A stretch of 64,000 nt of DNA, from the NCBI RefSeq assembly GCF_016925495.1, contig NZ_CP070491.1, forward strand, positions 1,860,001 to 1,924,000, read 5' to 3'. This document shows, piece by piece, positions 49,687-60,985 of this stretch. The translations under genes were made by a program, and so were the position numbers. The notes below the pieces were generated by a model. It did no database searches and was not told the origin of the DNA. It saw only the letters and a list, made by a program, of their open reading frames with translations. Within the stretch, counting starts at the first letter, position 1; the number at the start of each line of letters is the position of its first letter. Source of the stretch: Methylococcus sp. EFPC2. Its GTDB lineage: Bacteria > Pseudomonadota > Gammaproteobacteria > Methylococcales > Methylococcaceae.

Positions 49687-50273
49687 GCTTGCTCCCCATT
49701 GACGCCGACCACCAGCTTGCTATCGCTAAGGTATCGATAAGGCGGTATTTCCAGATTCTTGGGCGCAGGCACCCCTTTGTAGACCCTCCCTGCCAGGTCG
49801 AACAAGGAACCGTGACAAGGACAGAAGAATCCACCCTGCCAGTCAGGACCCAAGTCCGCCGGCGCAATTTCGGGACGGTAAGTCGGAGAGCAACCTAGGT
49901 GGGTGCAAACCCCCAGCGCCACGAAGATCTCGGGCCTGATGGCACGTGCCTCGTTGCGTGCGCCTTCCGGCTGATCGGACTCCTTGGAATCCGGGTCGCG
50001 CAACTTGGAATTCAATTTGGGTAAGTCCGCGAGGGATTCGGGCGTGCGGTGCAAGACCCAAACCGGCTTGCCGCGCCACAACACGCGGATCAACTGGCCC
50101 GGCTCCAGCTTGTCGATGTCGACCTCGACCGGTGCGCCGGCAGCCTGGGCGCGGGCACTGGGTTGCATGGATGAAATGAAGGGGGACGCGGCGAAAGCAA
50201 CGCCCACCGCACCGGCCGCACTGGCGGCCTTGGTCAGGAACCAGCGTTTACTGGTGTCCACCGGATCGGTCAT
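49683..50273 (-). CDS. petA: Rieske iron-sulfur subunit of the bc1 complex
   Basis: The Rieske protein takes the first electron from quinol. It is 196 residues from ATG 50273. The 2Fe-2S ligands lie in CTHLGC and CPCHGS. The N-terminus has a Tat-like signal anchor (DTSKRWFLTKAASAAGAVG) with Lys-Arg in place of the usual Arg-Arg pair. It is the first gene of the petABC operon; about 120 AT-rich bases upstream separate it from hisC and likely hold the promoter. Confidence 0.95.
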   Translation of the reverse strand: MTDPVDTSKRWFLTKAASAAGAVGVAFAASPFISSMQPSARAQAAGAPVEVDIDKLEPGQLIRVLWRGKPVWVLHRTPESLADLPKLNSKLRDPDSKESDQPEGARNEARAIRPEIFVALGVCTHLGCSPTYRPEIAPADLGPDWQGGFFCPCHGSLFDLAGRVYKGVPAPKNLEIPPYRYLSDSKLVVGVNGEQA

Positions 50274-50399
50274 CGGGAGCTCCATAAGGAAGGGATCAGA
50301 TCGTTATTGTTATAATTGGGTAAACGCATCGTTTACCTATATTGTAAGAATATCGATAAACCGAAACAACCGGGACCGTTGCCGCCGATGCCAGGATTT

Positions 50400-51497
50400 T
50401 TAGCCGATTAAAGCGTCCTCCAGGGCTGCGAGGAAACGCGCATTCTCTTCCGGCAAGCCGACGGTCACCCGCAAACAGTTTTGCAGCGGCCCAGCGGGCG
50501 TATGCAGGTTCTTGACCAGCACGCCGCGTCGTTTCAATCCGTCGAATACATGAGCCGCCTCATGCTCCAATAGCCGCAGGGTGATGAAATTGGCCTGGCT
50601 GGGATACACCCGCAAGCCGGCCACGGCTCGCAGCGCCGAGGCCAATGAGGCACGGTCCCGCCGGATGTCGGCGACCTGCCGATCGAAAACCGCCTGACGA
50701 CTCAGGGCGAAGCTCACCGTCAACTGGGTCAGTTCGTTGATGTTGTACGGCAGGCGCAGCTTGTCCAGCTGATCGATCCACGCCGTATGACCGGCCAGAT
50801 AGCCCAGCCGCAAACCGGCCAAGCCCAGCTTGGAAAGGGTGCGCATCACCAGCAGATTATCGAAATTGCCCAGTCTGGACATGAAACTGTCATCGGCGAA
50901 TGGCGCATAGGCCTCGTCGACCACCACCAATCCGGGTGAAATGCGCAAAATTTCCAGTACATCGTCCACGGCGAACGCATTGCCGGTCGGATTGTTGGGG
51001 TAGGCCAGAAACACCACCGCCGGCGCATGGTCCCGTATCGCGGCGCGCATGGCGTCCATGTCCAGCGCGAAGTCCTCTTCGCGCAAGGGCACGCCCACAA
51101 AGCTCAAACCGAGGCTGCCTGCGATCTGCCGGTACATGACGAAGGTGGGCTCCGGCGCCAGGACCTTGGCATTCCGGCCGGCCACGGCCATGAGGATGAT
51201 CTGGATAAGTTCGTCCGAACCGTTGCCCAGCATAAGTCCGGCGCCATCCGGCACGCCGCCGTGTATCCGCAGCGCGGCCCTGACCCCATCGGCGGCGGGG
51301 TCGGGATACCGGTTCGGTTTGGCCGAGCGCAAGACACCCAGCCATTCCTCGATCATCTCGGTCGGCCAGACATAGGGGTTTTCCATGGCATCCAGTTTGA
51401 CATATCCGGCGGAAGCTTGAACATGATATGCCTTGAGCGCCAGGATCTCGGGCCGGATCAGCGCCTCCACCCGGTTTTCAAGGTTTGATCCTGCCAT
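50400..51497 (-). CDS. hisC: Histidinol-phosphate aminotransferase
   Basis: HisC converts imidazole acetol phosphate to histidinol phosphate with PLP. It is 365 residues from ATG 51497 (MAGSNLENRVEALIRPE), one base after the hisD stop. PLP-fold blocks include NGSDELIQIILMAV, LAYPNNPTGNAF, VVDEAYAPFAD and the PLP-Lys region MRTLSKLGLAGLRLGY. It is the third his gene in hisG-hisD-hisC. Confidence 0.96.
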   Translation of the reverse strand: MAGSNLENRVEALIRPEILALKAYHVQASAGYVKLDAMENPYVWPTEMIEEWLGVLRSAKPNRYPDPAADGVRAALRIHGGVPDGAGLMLGNGSDELIQIILMAVAGRNAKVLAPEPTFVMYRQIAGSLGLSFVGVPLREEDFALDMDAMRAAIRDHAPAVVFLAYPNNPTGNAFAVDDVLEILRISPGLVVVDEAYAPFADDSFMSRLGNFDNLLVMRTLSKLGLAGLRLGYLAGHTAWIDQLDKLRLPYNINELTQLTVSFALSRQAVFDRQVADIRRDRASLASALRAVAGLRVYPSQANFITLRLLEHEAAHVFDGLKRRGVLVKNLHTPAGPLQNCLRVTVGLPEENARFLAALEDALIG

Positions 51498-51498
51498 A

Positions 51499-52806
51499 TC
51501 AGGGCTTGATGCGGAACTCGGCCGAACGGGCATGGGCTTCAAGACCCTCCCCGCGCGCCAGCACCGATGCCGTGCGGCCCAGTACGTCGGCACCATCGGC
51601 CGAACAGAAGATCAGGCTGGAGCGTTTCTGGAAATCGTAAACGCCCAGCGGCGAAGAAAAACGCGCTGTACCGGCAGTCGGCAGGACGTGATTCGGTCCC
51701 GCGCAATAATCGCCCAGAGCCTCGGCGGTGTAGCGCCCCATGAAGATCGCCCCGGCGTTGCGGATGCGCCGGGTCAAGGCTTCCGGATCGGCCACCGACA
51801 ACTCCAGGTGTTCCGGCGCGATGCGGTTGGCCACCTCGGCCGCCTGTTCCAGATCGCCTACCTGGATCAGCGCGCCGCGCTTGCCCAGGGAAGCGGCGAT
51901 CACTTCCCTGCGCGCCATGGTGGGCAGCAGCCGGTCTATGCTCGCCGCGACGGCATCGAGATGCGCGGCGTCGGGACTGATCAGTATGGCCTGGGCATCC
52001 TCGTCGTGTTCGGCCTGCGAAAACAGATCCATGGCGATCCAGTCCGGGTCGGTCAGTCCATCGCTGATCACCAGGATTTCCGAGGGACCTGCGATCATGT
52101 CGATGCCGCACTGGCCGAACACCAGTTTCTTGGCGGTGGCCACGTAGATGTTGCCGGGACCGACGATCTTGTCGACCCGCGGTATGGTCTGGGTACCGTA
52201 GGCGAGCGCCGCCACCGCCTGGGCACCGCCGATGCGGAATACCCGGTCGACGCCGGACAGATAGGCGGCAGCCAGCACCAGCGCGTTGACTTCGCCGCGC
52301 GGGGTGGGGACCACCATGACGATCTCCGGGACCCCCGCCACCTTGGCGGGAATCACGTTCATCAGTACCGAAGACGGATAAGCCGCCTTGCCGCCGGGCA
52401 CGTAGACGCCGGCCCTATCCAGGGGCGTCACCTGCTGGCCCAGCACGGTGCCATCGGCCTCGGTGTACCGCCAGGAATCCGCTTTCTGGTGTTCGGCATA
52501 GGCTCGCACGCGCTCCGCGGCTTTTTGCAACGCGGACGCCTGCTCCGCCGGCAGACTGTCCCAGGCGCGCTTCAGCTCCGCGCGCGGCAGTTCGAGGGCA
52601 GCGGCCGAACCCGCTTCGTAGTGATCGAAACGGGCCGTGTAATCCAGCACCGCCGCATCACCCTCGCGCCGGACGCGGCCGATGATTTCCAGGACCCGCT
52701 GATGGATCGCCGCGTCTTCGCTTTCGTCCCAGGCCAGCAAGGCGTCGAGCTGGCTTTCGAATCCGGCGTCCGCCGCGTACAGTCGGGTCAAGTTGAGTTC
52801 GCTCAT
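51499..52806 (-). CDS. hisD: Histidinol dehydrogenase
   Basis: HisD oxidises histidinol to histidine in two NAD-dependent steps. The 435-residue protein contains [33 protein letters not shown] and the zinc and active-site region HPEHLEL-like block ([10 protein letters not shown]). Length is standard. It starts 4 bases after hisG. Confidence 0.97.
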   Translation of the reverse strand: MSELNLTRLYAADAGFESQLDALLAWDESEDAAIHQRVLEIIGRVRREGDAAVLDYTARFDHYEAGSAAALELPRAELKRAWDSLPAEQASALQKAAERVRAYAEHQKADSWRYTEADGTVLGQQVTPLDRAGVYVPGGKAAYPSSVLMNVIPAKVAGVPEIVMVVPTPRGEVNALVLAAAYLSGVDRVFRIGGAQAVAALAYGTQTIPRVDKIVGPGNIYVATAKKLVFGQCGIDMIAGPSEILVISDGLTDPDWIAMDLFSQAEHDEDAQAILISPDAAHLDAVAASIDRLLPTMARREVIAASLGKRGALIQVGDLEQAAEVANRIAPEHLELSVADPEALTRRIRNAGAIFMGRYTAEALGDYCAGPNHVLPTAGTARFSSPLGVYDFQKRSSLIFCSADGADVLGRTASVLARGEGLEAHARSAEFRIKP

Positions 52807-52810
52807 GGGT

Positions 52811-54777
<1,967 letters not shown>

Positions 54778-55104
54778 TCAAGAAAATATCCGGTCCACAC
54801 CGGCCACGCGCGCGATCGCCAACAGTTGGGCGGGGGCGTGGATGTACTCGAGGCCGACTCCGGCCTCACGTGCCCGCCGCTGCCATTCGAGCAGCAAGGC
54901 CAAGCCGGCGCTATCGACCCTGACGATGCCGGATAAGTCGAATACCGCACGGGACGAACCGGAAAACAAGCGCGCGCTTTTTTTCAATGCATCGGCGACA
55001 GAGGCGAAGCCAAGCTCGCCTTGCAGGACGAAGCGGCCCGGCTCGATCTCTTGCAGTTCGAATTCGCTCCCTCGACCGTTAGCTGTAGCGGCGTGCGATT
55101 TCAT
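54778..55104 (-). CDS. mlaB: MlaB-like STAS domain protein
   Basis: This is a 108-residue STAS domain with the motif IVRVDSAGLALLLEW, which matches MlaB, the cytosolic subunit that stabilises MlaF in the phospholipid transporter. It overlaps the mlaD stop by 4 bases. In E. coli mlaC lies between mlaD and mlaB; here the two are directly coupled. Confidence 0.88.
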   Translation of the reverse strand: MKSHAATANGRGSEFELQEIEPGRFVLQGELGFASVADALKKSARLFSGSSRAVFDLSGIVRVDSAGLALLLEWQRRAREAGVGLEYIHAPAQLLAIARVAGVDRIFS

Positions 55105-55889
55105 TTAGGCTGGGGCGTGCCCCGTTCGTGCGCCTTCTCCGGGGTCTTCGCCGGAGCTTTCACCACGGGCTTTGCCGGGGCCGCAACGGCCTTGGGGGCA
55201 TGCACCGCCTTGGAAACCGGCTCTGCTGCCGGCGCCGGCTTGGATGCGGGTGGCGCCGGCGCGGGCTCCAGGGTGGGCCCGGCTGGCTGCGACGTGGCTT
55301 CCCGCCGGTCCTCGGGCTCCTTTTCGGCGTCCGCTTTGCCCTCCGCCTCTTCCTCCGCAGGCTGGCTGTCCTCGTCCGTTTTATCGCCGGCTTCCTGGTT
55401 TTCGCTCGATTTCTTCTCCGCGCCGCTTTCGGCCTTGTTGAACAGGAAGCGGCTGATCACTTCCTCCAGCACCAGGGCCGACTGCGTCAACTCGATCTCG
55501 TCGCCGTCCTTGAGGTAATCCGGAGCGCCCCCCGCGCTCACGCCGACATATTGTTCGCCGAGCAAACCCTGGGTAAGTATGCTGGCACTGGAGTCTTCCG
55601 GGATGGTGTCGAACCGGGGGTCTATCCGCATTTCGACGACGGCTTCATAACTGTCCTTATCGAAGGTGACGGCGCTGACGCGGCCCACCTGCACCCCCGC
55701 CATCGATACCAGAGCCTTGGGCTTAAGACTGCCCACGTTTTCGAAGCGCGCCTTGATCACATAGCTCTTGTCATCGATTTTCAGATCGGCCAGGTTGCTG
55801 ACCTTCATCGCCAGAAAAAACAGGGCAATCAGGCCCAATCCGACGAACAGGCCTACCCAGAGCTCGATCGCCTTGGATTGCTGCATCAA
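55101..55889 (-). CDS. mlaD: MlaD phospholipid-transport MCE protein with long tail
   Basis: MlaD is the MCE-domain ring of the Mla phospholipid transporter. The 262-residue protein has a membrane helix ([21 protein letters not shown]), the MCE domain (residues ~38-150; [21 protein letters not shown] and [13 protein letters not shown]) and a long low-complexity tail from about residue 158, first Glu/Lys-rich, then Pro/Ala/Lys-rich. E. coli MlaD is 183 residues, so the tail is an addition. It overlaps mlaE by 4 bases. Confidence 0.92.
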   Translation of the reverse strand: MMQQSKAIELWVGLFVGLGLIALFFLAMKVSNLADLKIDDKSYVIKARFENVGSLKPKALVSMAGVQVGRVSAVTFDKDSYEAVVEMRIDPRFDTIPEDSSASILTQGLLGEQYVGVSAGGAPDYLKDGDEIELTQSALVLEEVISRFLFNKAESGAEKKSSENQEAGDKTDEDSQPAEEEAEGKADAEKEPEDRREATSQPAGPTLEPAPAPPASKPAPAAEPVSKAVHAPKAVAAPAKPVVKAPAKTPEKAHERGTPQPK

Positions 55890-56677
55890 TTCTCTCCAAA
55901 CATCAGGGCCGTGAGCACAAAATCCCAGCCCAACACGGCAAAGGCCGAGTAAACGACGGAACGCGTGGTCGCCCGGCTGACGCCTTCCGAGGTGGGAATG
56001 GCATCGTAACCCTCGAACAGCGCGATCCAGGTCACGACGACTCCGAACACCACGCTTTTGATGAGGCCGTTGACGATATCCTCATAGAAGTCGATCTTGG
56101 CCTGCATCTGCGACCAGAAAGCCCCCTCATCCACCCCCAACAGACCCACGCCCACGAAATAGCCGCCCATCACCCCTATCATGCTGAACACGGCGGCCAG
56201 CAGGGGCATGGACAGGACGCCCGCGAAAAAGCGCGGGGCGAAAATGCGTTTGATCGGGTCCACTGCCATCATTTCCATGCCGGACAACTGCTCGGTCGCC
56301 TTCATCAAGCCGATTTCGGCAGTCAGTGCGGATCCCGCGCGTCCCGAGAACAGCAGCGCCGTCACCACGGGACCCAACTCGCGCACCAGGGAGGCCGCCA
56401 CCATCACGCCCAGGGTTTGTTCGGCGCCGAAATCGGACAGGACGTAGAAGCCCTGCAAACCCAGCACCATGCCGACGAACAGTCCGGAGACGACGATCAG
56501 CAGGATGCTGAGCACGCCGACCGACAATACCTGAGCATTCAACAGCCGGGGCCGGCCGATCAGACCGGGAAGGCCACCCAATACATGCAGCGCGAAAAGG
56601 TTCGCCCGGCCCAGCTTCTGTATGGTATCCAGGGTAGCGCGGCCCAGCCGCCGTATGAGTTCGATCAGCACTCTCAT
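55886..56677 (-). CDS. mlaE: MlaE phospholipid-transport ABC permease
   Basis: MlaE is the permease of the Mla system. It is 263 residues from ATG 56677 ([13 protein letters not shown]), 4 bases after mlaF. The MlaE family blocks are LRYSG-like [28 protein letters not shown] and [18 protein letters not shown]. Membrane helices surround them. The frame upstream to 56860 runs through mlaF and is not coding. Confidence 0.95.
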   Translation of the reverse strand: MRVLIELIRRLGRATLDTIQKLGRANLFALHVLGGLPGLIGRPRLLNAQVLSVGVLSILLIVVSGLFVGMVLGLQGFYVLSDFGAEQTLGVMVAASLVRELGPVVTALLFSGRAGSALTAEIGLMKATEQLSGMEMMAVDPIKRIFAPRFFAGVLSMPLLAAVFSMIGVMGGYFVGVGLLGVDEGAFWSQMQAKIDFYEDIVNGLIKSVVFGVVVTWIALFEGYDAIPTSEGVSRATTRSVVYSAFAVLGWDFVLTALMFGEN

Positions 56678-56681
56678 GTCG

Positions 56682-57527
56682 TCAGGAAGATCTGGGCGTC
56701 CCGCCCTGCCGGCCGTTGCCGTAGAGATCATCGAAATAGTCGGGGGCCGGATAGTGGAACGGCACGGGGCCGTCGGCGTCGCCGTGCATGAACTGGCGAA
56801 TCCAGGGCGAATCGGAACGATCCAGCGCCTCGGGCGTACCCTGCCCCACGACGCGGCCATCCGAGATCAGGTAGACGTAATCGGCAATGGAAGCCGTTTC
56901 CCTCACATCATGGGAAACCACCACACTGGTCAAACCGAGCTCGCGGTTCAGATCGCGGATCAACTTGACCAACACCCCCATGGAAATCGGATCCTGCCCG
57001 GTAAAAGGTTCGTCGTACATGACCATCAGGGGATCCAGGGCGATCGCGCGCGCCAACGCCACACGCCGAGCCATGCCACCCGAGAGCTGAGCCGGCATCA
57101 GGTCCCTCGCTCCGCGAAGGCCAACCGCCTGCAGTTTCATCAGGACCAGGGTGCGTATCATCGACTCCGGCAGGCGCGTATGTTCGCGCAAGGGAAAGGC
57201 GACGTTCTCGAACACGCTGAGATCGGTCAGCAACGCACCGCTCTGGAACAGCATGCCCATGCGCTTGCGCAACTGATATAGATCACGCAGGCTCAGCCCG
57301 TGGACATGAACGCCGTCAAAGACCACTCGCCCCGATTTCGGGCGCAACTGCCCGCCAATCAGCTTCAGCAAGGTGGTTTTGCCAGTGCCGCTGGGGCCCA
57401 TGATGGCGGTCACCTTGCCGCGCGGTATGTCCAGACTCACCCCTCCGAAAATGATCCTGTCGCCCCGCGAAAACACCAGGTCGCGGATGGAAATCAGGAT
57501 TTCATTATCGGTAAAGACACCTGTCAT
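56682..57527 (-). CDS. mlaF: MlaF phospholipid-transport ABC ATPase
   Basis: MlaF is the ATPase of the Mla system. It is 281 residues from ATG 57527 ([14 protein letters not shown]). Walker A is GPSGTGKTT, the signature is [16 protein letters not shown] and Walker B is [15 protein letters not shown], all of the MlaF type. It is the first gene of mlaF-E-D-B. The open frame upstream to 57596 has no family match. Confidence 0.95.
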   Translation of the reverse strand: MTGVFTDNEILISIRDLVFSRGDRIIFGGVSLDIPRGKVTAIMGPSGTGKTTLLKLIGGQLRPKSGRVVFDGVHVHGLSLRDLYQLRKRMGMLFQSGALLTDLSVFENVAFPLREHTRLPESMIRTLVLMKLQAVGLRGARDLMPAQLSGGMARRVALARAIALDPLMVMYDEPFTGQDPISMGVLVKLIRDLNRELGLTSVVVSHDVRETASIADYVYLISDGRVVGQGTPEALDRSDSPWIRQFMHGDADGPVPFHYPAPDYFDDLYGNGRQGGTPRSS

Positions 57528-57968
57528 GCGGTAAGGAGCGAGCCGGCCGGAATTCAAAAGGGGCGTATTGTCCCCGAGCGCGATGATCCGAGTCAACTTC
57601 CTGAATTGCGGGGGTTACCAGGGTTCCGATGCCTGGCAGCGGACGAAGGGGCGATCCAGCGGCTAGGCCTGCGCCTGATCGATGCCTGCCCGCTCTAGCA
57701 TCGTCACCCGCGATTGGCGCCGTTCGAAACGGTGCCAATAACACAACGGCACTTAGCCGATTAAGCCACGGCCGTGCAAGAAACTGCCGAGCGACCAACA
57801 GGCAAGCTACATCTCGGCGTGTGAACAAGGTATCATTGCCGACTTAATCTCTGAACACGAGACACGAGTGCCGGCCAAGCGCTACGAGCCCGTACCGCGC
57901 CGCCGGTAGAATAGCCAGCCGAATAAACACCGCCCAATAATTATTTTTCCCAGATTCAGGTGTCATCT
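57528..57968. other. Divergent gap between mlaF and secG, no gene supported
   Basis: These 441 bases lie between two divergent genes. A reverse-strand open frame of about 107 codons (57505-57828) overlaps mlaF and has no recognisable family. tpiA, which often precedes secG, is absent. A TAGAAT box at about 57907 might be a -10 element for secG, but a matching -35 is not convincing. Confidence 0.45.
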
Positions 57969-58334
57969 ATGTATCAATTTTTGATTGTCGTTCATGTCCT
58001 CATCGCCATATCCATCATTGGCCTGGTAATGCTGCAACAAGGCCGTGGAGCCGATGCGGGGGCGGGATTCGGCGGTGGAGCATCGAATACCTTGTTTGGC
58101 GCGAGGGGGTCGGCATCGTTTCTTTCCCGCACGACCGCCATCCTCGCCGCTCTGTTCTTCTCGTCCAGCCTGCTTCTTGCTTATTCCGCCGCCAAACAGG
58201 ATAATAAGGGCACTGACCTGATGGACACGCCAGCCGCAAGCCAGGCTCCGGTCGACTTGCCGGTCGTAAAGGATGAAGGTGCGGCGCCGCAGAAATCCGA
58301 CCTTCCGCCGGTAACCGAGGAAGGCAAGAAGTAG
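57969..58334 (+). CDS. secG: Preprotein translocase subunit SecG
   Basis: SecG is the small SecYEG subunit that aids protein export. It is 121 residues from ATG 57969 (MYQFLIVVHVLIAI). Two membrane helices flank the loop MLQQGRGADAGAGFGGGASNTLFGARGS, the family hallmark. The C-terminal tail is longer than in E. coli and rich in Ala, Pro and Asp. It lies 17 bases before tRNA-Leu(GAG), the same order as secG-leuU in E. coli. Confidence 0.96.
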   Translation: MYQFLIVVHVLIAISIIGLVMLQQGRGADAGAGFGGGASNTLFGARGSASFLSRTTAILAALFFSSSLLLAYSAAKQDNKGTDLMDTPAASQAPVDLPVVKDEGAAPQKSDLPPVTEEGKK

Positions 58335-58351
58335 ATCCTCGATCGAATTCC

Positions 58352-58436
58352 GCCGATGTGGTGAAATTGGTAGACACGCCATCTTGAGGGGGTGGTGACG
58401 AAAGTCGTGTCGGTTCAAATCCGACCATCGGCACCA
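58352..58436 (+). tRNA. leuU: tRNA-Leu (anticodon GAG)
   Basis: The acceptor arms GCCGATG (58352-58358) and CATCGGC (58426-58432) pair, followed by A and an encoded CCA (58434-58436). The anticodon stem CCATC/GGTGG encloses the loop TTGAGGG, giving anticodon GAG. A long variable arm (GTGACGAAAGTCGT) is typical of a class II tRNA. The T arm is GTCGG-TTCAAAT-CCGAC. The 3' end is the likely insertion site for the adjacent integrase. Confidence 0.96.
58416..58436 (+). other. Probable attachment site (attL) at the tRNA-Leu 3' end
   Basis: P4-type integrases usually recombine at the T-loop and 3' end of a tRNA gene. The integrase gene starts about 185 bases downstream in the same direction, so the tRNA 3' end is the expected attL core. 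I looked for a second copy of TCCGACCATCGGCACCA as attR and found none in the window, so it should lie beyond position 64000 or be lost. Confidence 0.5.
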
Positions 58437-58468
58437 ATAGCTAGTATCAAGCCGTCGCAAGACGCATC

Positions 58469-58503
58469 AAAACCCGCGAGTCGCAAGGCTTGGCGGGTTT
58501 TTT
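58469..58503 (+). terminator. Intrinsic terminator after tRNA-Leu
   Basis: AAAACCCGC at 58469-58477 pairs with GCGGGTTTT at 58493-58501 around a 15-base loop, followed by a T-run to 58503. This is a clear Rho-independent terminator for the secG/tRNA-Leu transcript, 33 bases after the tRNA. Confidence 0.85.
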
Positions 58504-58535
58504 GTTGTCTCATGCCGTATCACGCGATAGCATCC

Positions 58536-58601
58536 AATACCGACACTCTTGACGGTATTTCTGACGGTATCGAAGGCCTTGACGGTATCCGATACCGTCA
58601 A
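58536..58601. repeat. GACGGTATC repeats upstream of the integrase gene
   Basis: Three direct copies of GACGGTAT(C/T) lie at 58551-58559, 58563-58571 and 58581-58589. The last forms a perfect 11-base palindrome with an inverted copy: TTGACGGTATC at 58579-58589, one base, then GATACCGTCAA at 58591-58601. A further inverted half-site, AATACCG, is at 58536-58542. The array ends 20 bases before the integrase ATG, so it may be an operator, or arm-type sites for the integrase or an AlpA-type factor. Confidence 0.7.
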
Positions 58602-58620
58602 ACGGGATGAAGCGCCCATG

Positions 58621-59838
58621 ATGCAAGACATTGAAGCCCGCAAGGCCAAGCCGACCGAGAAGCCCTACAAGATCGCCGACGAGCGCGGCATGTACCTATT
58701 GGTGCAACCAACCGGCTCGAAACTATGGCGCATGGATTACCGCTTCGGCGGTAAGCGCAAGACCCTGGCCCTAGGGAGTTATCCGGAGGTCACCCTGTCA
58801 GACGCCCGCACCAGGCTCGAGGAAGCCCGCAAGCTGCTGGTCAATGGCGTCGATCCGTCGGCATTCAAGAAAGCCGCCGTTGCCGCCAAGGCCGAATTGG
58901 TGGCCAATAGCTTCGAAATCATCGCCCGCGAATGGTTGGAAAAGCAACGCGGCAAGTGGGTGGAAACCACTTACACCCATACCCTGGAGCGGTTGGAGAA
59001 AAACCTGTTCCCCTGGATCGGCGCCCGGCCGATAGCCGAGATCACGCCCCGCGAGCTGCTGGACGCATTGGACAAAACCGTCGACCGTGGCCGGCTGGAT
59101 ACCGCCCAACGGCTACGCAGCGAGGCAAGCCGGATATTCCGCTATGCCGTGGCAACCGGGCGAGTCGAGCGTGATCCTGCGGCAGACCTGACCGGCGCGC
59201 TGCCGCCGGCGAAGGTTAAGCACCGCTCCACCATCGTCGAGCCCAAGCTGGTGGGCGAGCTGCTCCGCGCGGTGGGATCCTACGCCGGCTCGCCGATAGT
59301 CCGGGCTGCGCTCAAATTGGCCCCGTTGGTATTTCTCAGGCCCGGCGAGCTGACCAAGGCCGAGTGGACGGAGTTTGACCTTGACGCCCGCGAATGGCGG
59401 GTACCGGGTGAGCGCATGAAGATGCGAACCCGGCATATCGTGCCGCTGTCCACTCAGGCGGTGGCGATCCTGCACGATCTTCACCCGCTGACCGGCCACG
59501 GGCGATACGTGTTCCCCCATGCCCATGGCCGCGATCATCACATGACCACCGAGGCCGTCCGGGCCGCTCTGATCCGCCTGGGCTACGGCACCGACTCTGA
59601 AAACCCCATGGTCACACACGGATTTAGGGGCATGGCGTCCACACTGTTGCACGAACAAGGCTGGCCGTCCGATGTCATCGAACGCCAGCTTGCCCATGCT
59701 GAGCGGAACAAGATCAAGGCCGCGTACAACCACGCTGAACACCTGCCCGAGCGGCGCAAGATGATGCAGGCTTGGGCCGATTATCTGGACGGATTGAAGA
59801 ACGGGGCGGATGTCATACCGTTCCGCCGGTCAGGTTAA
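58621..59838 (+). CDS. int: P4-type tyrosine recombinase (integrase)
   Basis: This integrase of 405 residues inserts and excises the island at the tRNA. The ATG at 58621 (MQDIEARKAKPTEKPYKIAD) gives the usual P4-type N-terminus; an ATG just before it (58618) and an open frame to 58549 across the repeats are less likely. A DUF4102 arm-binding domain (residues 1-90) precedes a core-binding domain and the catalytic domain. Catalytic residues are visible as FLRPGELTKAEW (Arg), HGFRGMAST (His-x-x-Arg), LAHAE (His) and the Tyr in KAAYNHAEHL. The C-terminus ends ADYLDGLKNGADVIPFRRSG. It appears intact. Confidence 0.95.
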   Translation: MQDIEARKAKPTEKPYKIADERGMYLLVQPTGSKLWRMDYRFGGKRKTLALGSYPEVTLSDARTRLEEARKLLVNGVDPSAFKKAAVAAKAELVANSFEIIAREWLEKQRGKWVETTYTHTLERLEKNLFPWIGARPIAEITPRELLDALDKTVDRGRLDTAQRLRSEASRIFRYAVATGRVERDPAADLTGALPPAKVKHRSTIVEPKLVGELLRAVGSYAGSPIVRAALKLAPLVFLRPGELTKAEWTEFDLDAREWRVPGERMKMRTRHIVPLSTQAVAILHDLHPLTGHGRYVFPHAHGRDHHMTTEAVRAALIRLGYGTDSENPMVTHGFRGMASTLLHEQGWPSDVIERQLAHAERNKIKAAYNHAEHLPERRKMMQAWADYLDGLKNGADVIPFRRSG

Positions 59839-59980
59839 GCGTGGCCAGCCTGCAATATTCATGAACCTTGGACATACTGCTTTTGTTGGGTGGCCCTATT
59901 GCTTCATGCGATAATTCGACAGAAATCGCCTGCTCAAAACAATAAGGAAAATTCATTTCACGGTCACAACGAGGTGCGCC

Positions 59981-60985
59981 ATGACTTCTACGCATAAGCC
60001 CATGCAGCGCCTGTATCAAAAACTCGCAAACGTCGGTTACAGCAAGCCCTATATTCATTCCCTGCTGCCGGAATGGTGGGATGATGCTATCGCGGATACT
60101 CCTGCCGGCTTCCAGCAGGCCAGCCTGCTGCTGAGCCGCTTGTTCAGTATCCAACCAGAAAGCTTGTGGACAGAAGCCGCACTGCCAGCCTTAGCCGTCC
60201 CTGATGGCTGCAAGTTCAAGCAGCGGGCCAACACGCAAAGCCATGAGCTGGATATCGCATGTGCCCTAGCACGCTCGGCGGCCCGCTTGACTCTGAAAGC
60301 ATTTAAGCCGGAGTTCATGCCGGGCGTTTATCCCGATGCGGCTGTACTCCGCCGACAGTTACTGGAGGGTAAGCCTTGGATTGCCTTCCAAGACCTATTG
60401 GCGTACTGCCTGCATTCGGGTATTCCGGTTATTTTTTTGGACCACTTCCCGGTCAAAGCAAAGAAAATGGCTGGGGTTTCTTTCGAGCAGGACGGGCGAC
60501 CGGTCATTGTCTTAACCCAGCGTAAGCCGCATGGGTTTCTATTGTTCGATTTGGCTCATGAACTAGGCCATATTGCCTTGGGACATACCCAAGGCGGTGC
60601 TTGGGTCATTGATACAGAGATCGACGCTGATGCGGAAGACGAACACGAACAAACTGCTAATCGTTATGCTCGCGAGTTACTCACGGGCAGTTCAGATTGC
60701 AATATCGTTCCAGCGGGACGACTTTATCCACAACAACTAAAAACAATAGCGAATAGGATTGGAGCCGAGAAGAAAATAGACCCACTCCATGTCGCTTTAA
60801 ATTACGGCCACAACGTAAAAACTCACTTTGCTGTTGCGGTTAGCGCCGTAAAACTTATTGCCGAAAATCGTCCAACTGACCAAGAAACTTTGATTCAGTT
60901 ACTACTGGACTTCTTGGACCTTGACGCCATGCCGGAAGATGACTTCGCAGCGTTGAAGCGGCTCATTGGGAAAACTCGCGTTTGA
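59981..60985 (+). CDS. ImmA/IrrE-family metallopeptidase with N-terminal helical domain
   Basis: This is a 334-residue protein. The zinc metallopeptidase motif HELGH is at residues 193-197 in LAHELGHIALGH, and the third-ligand region is EHEQTANRYARELL at 221-235; both are typical of ImmA/IrrE (COG2856) proteins. The N-terminal ~75 residues form a helical, HTH-like segment with the motif LLPEWWDDAI. ATG 59981 has a GAGGTG ribosome-binding site. It overlaps the downstream PIN-like gene by 4 bases, so the two are made together. In related pairs the metallopeptidase acts as antitoxin or regulator of a PIN toxin, or the pair serves in phage defence; the role here is inferred. Confidence 0.85.
   Translation: MTSTHKPMQRLYQKLANVGYSKPYIHSLLPEWWDDAIADTPAGFQQASLLLSRLFSIQPESLWTEAALPALAVPDGCKFKQRANTQSHELDIACALARSAARLTLKAFKPEFMPGVYPDAAVLRRQLLEGKPWIAFQDLLAYCLHSGIPVIFLDHFPVKAKKMAGVSFEQDGRPVIVLTQRKPHGFLLFDLAHELGHIALGHTQGGAWVIDTEIDADAEDEHEQTANRYARELLTGSSDCNIVPAGRLYPQQLKTIANRIGAEKKIDPLHVALNYGHNVKTHFAVAVSAVKLIAENRPTDQETLIQLLLDFLDLDAMPEDDFAALKRLIGKTRV

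Noticed and set aside
48370-49740. Forward-strand open frame of 456 codons
   Set aside because: Antisense to petB, with His/Gln/Asp-rich shadow composition; no family match.
57505-57828. Reverse-strand 107-codon frame between mlaF and secG
   Set aside because: It overlaps the 5' end of mlaF in another frame and lacks motifs or a start signal.
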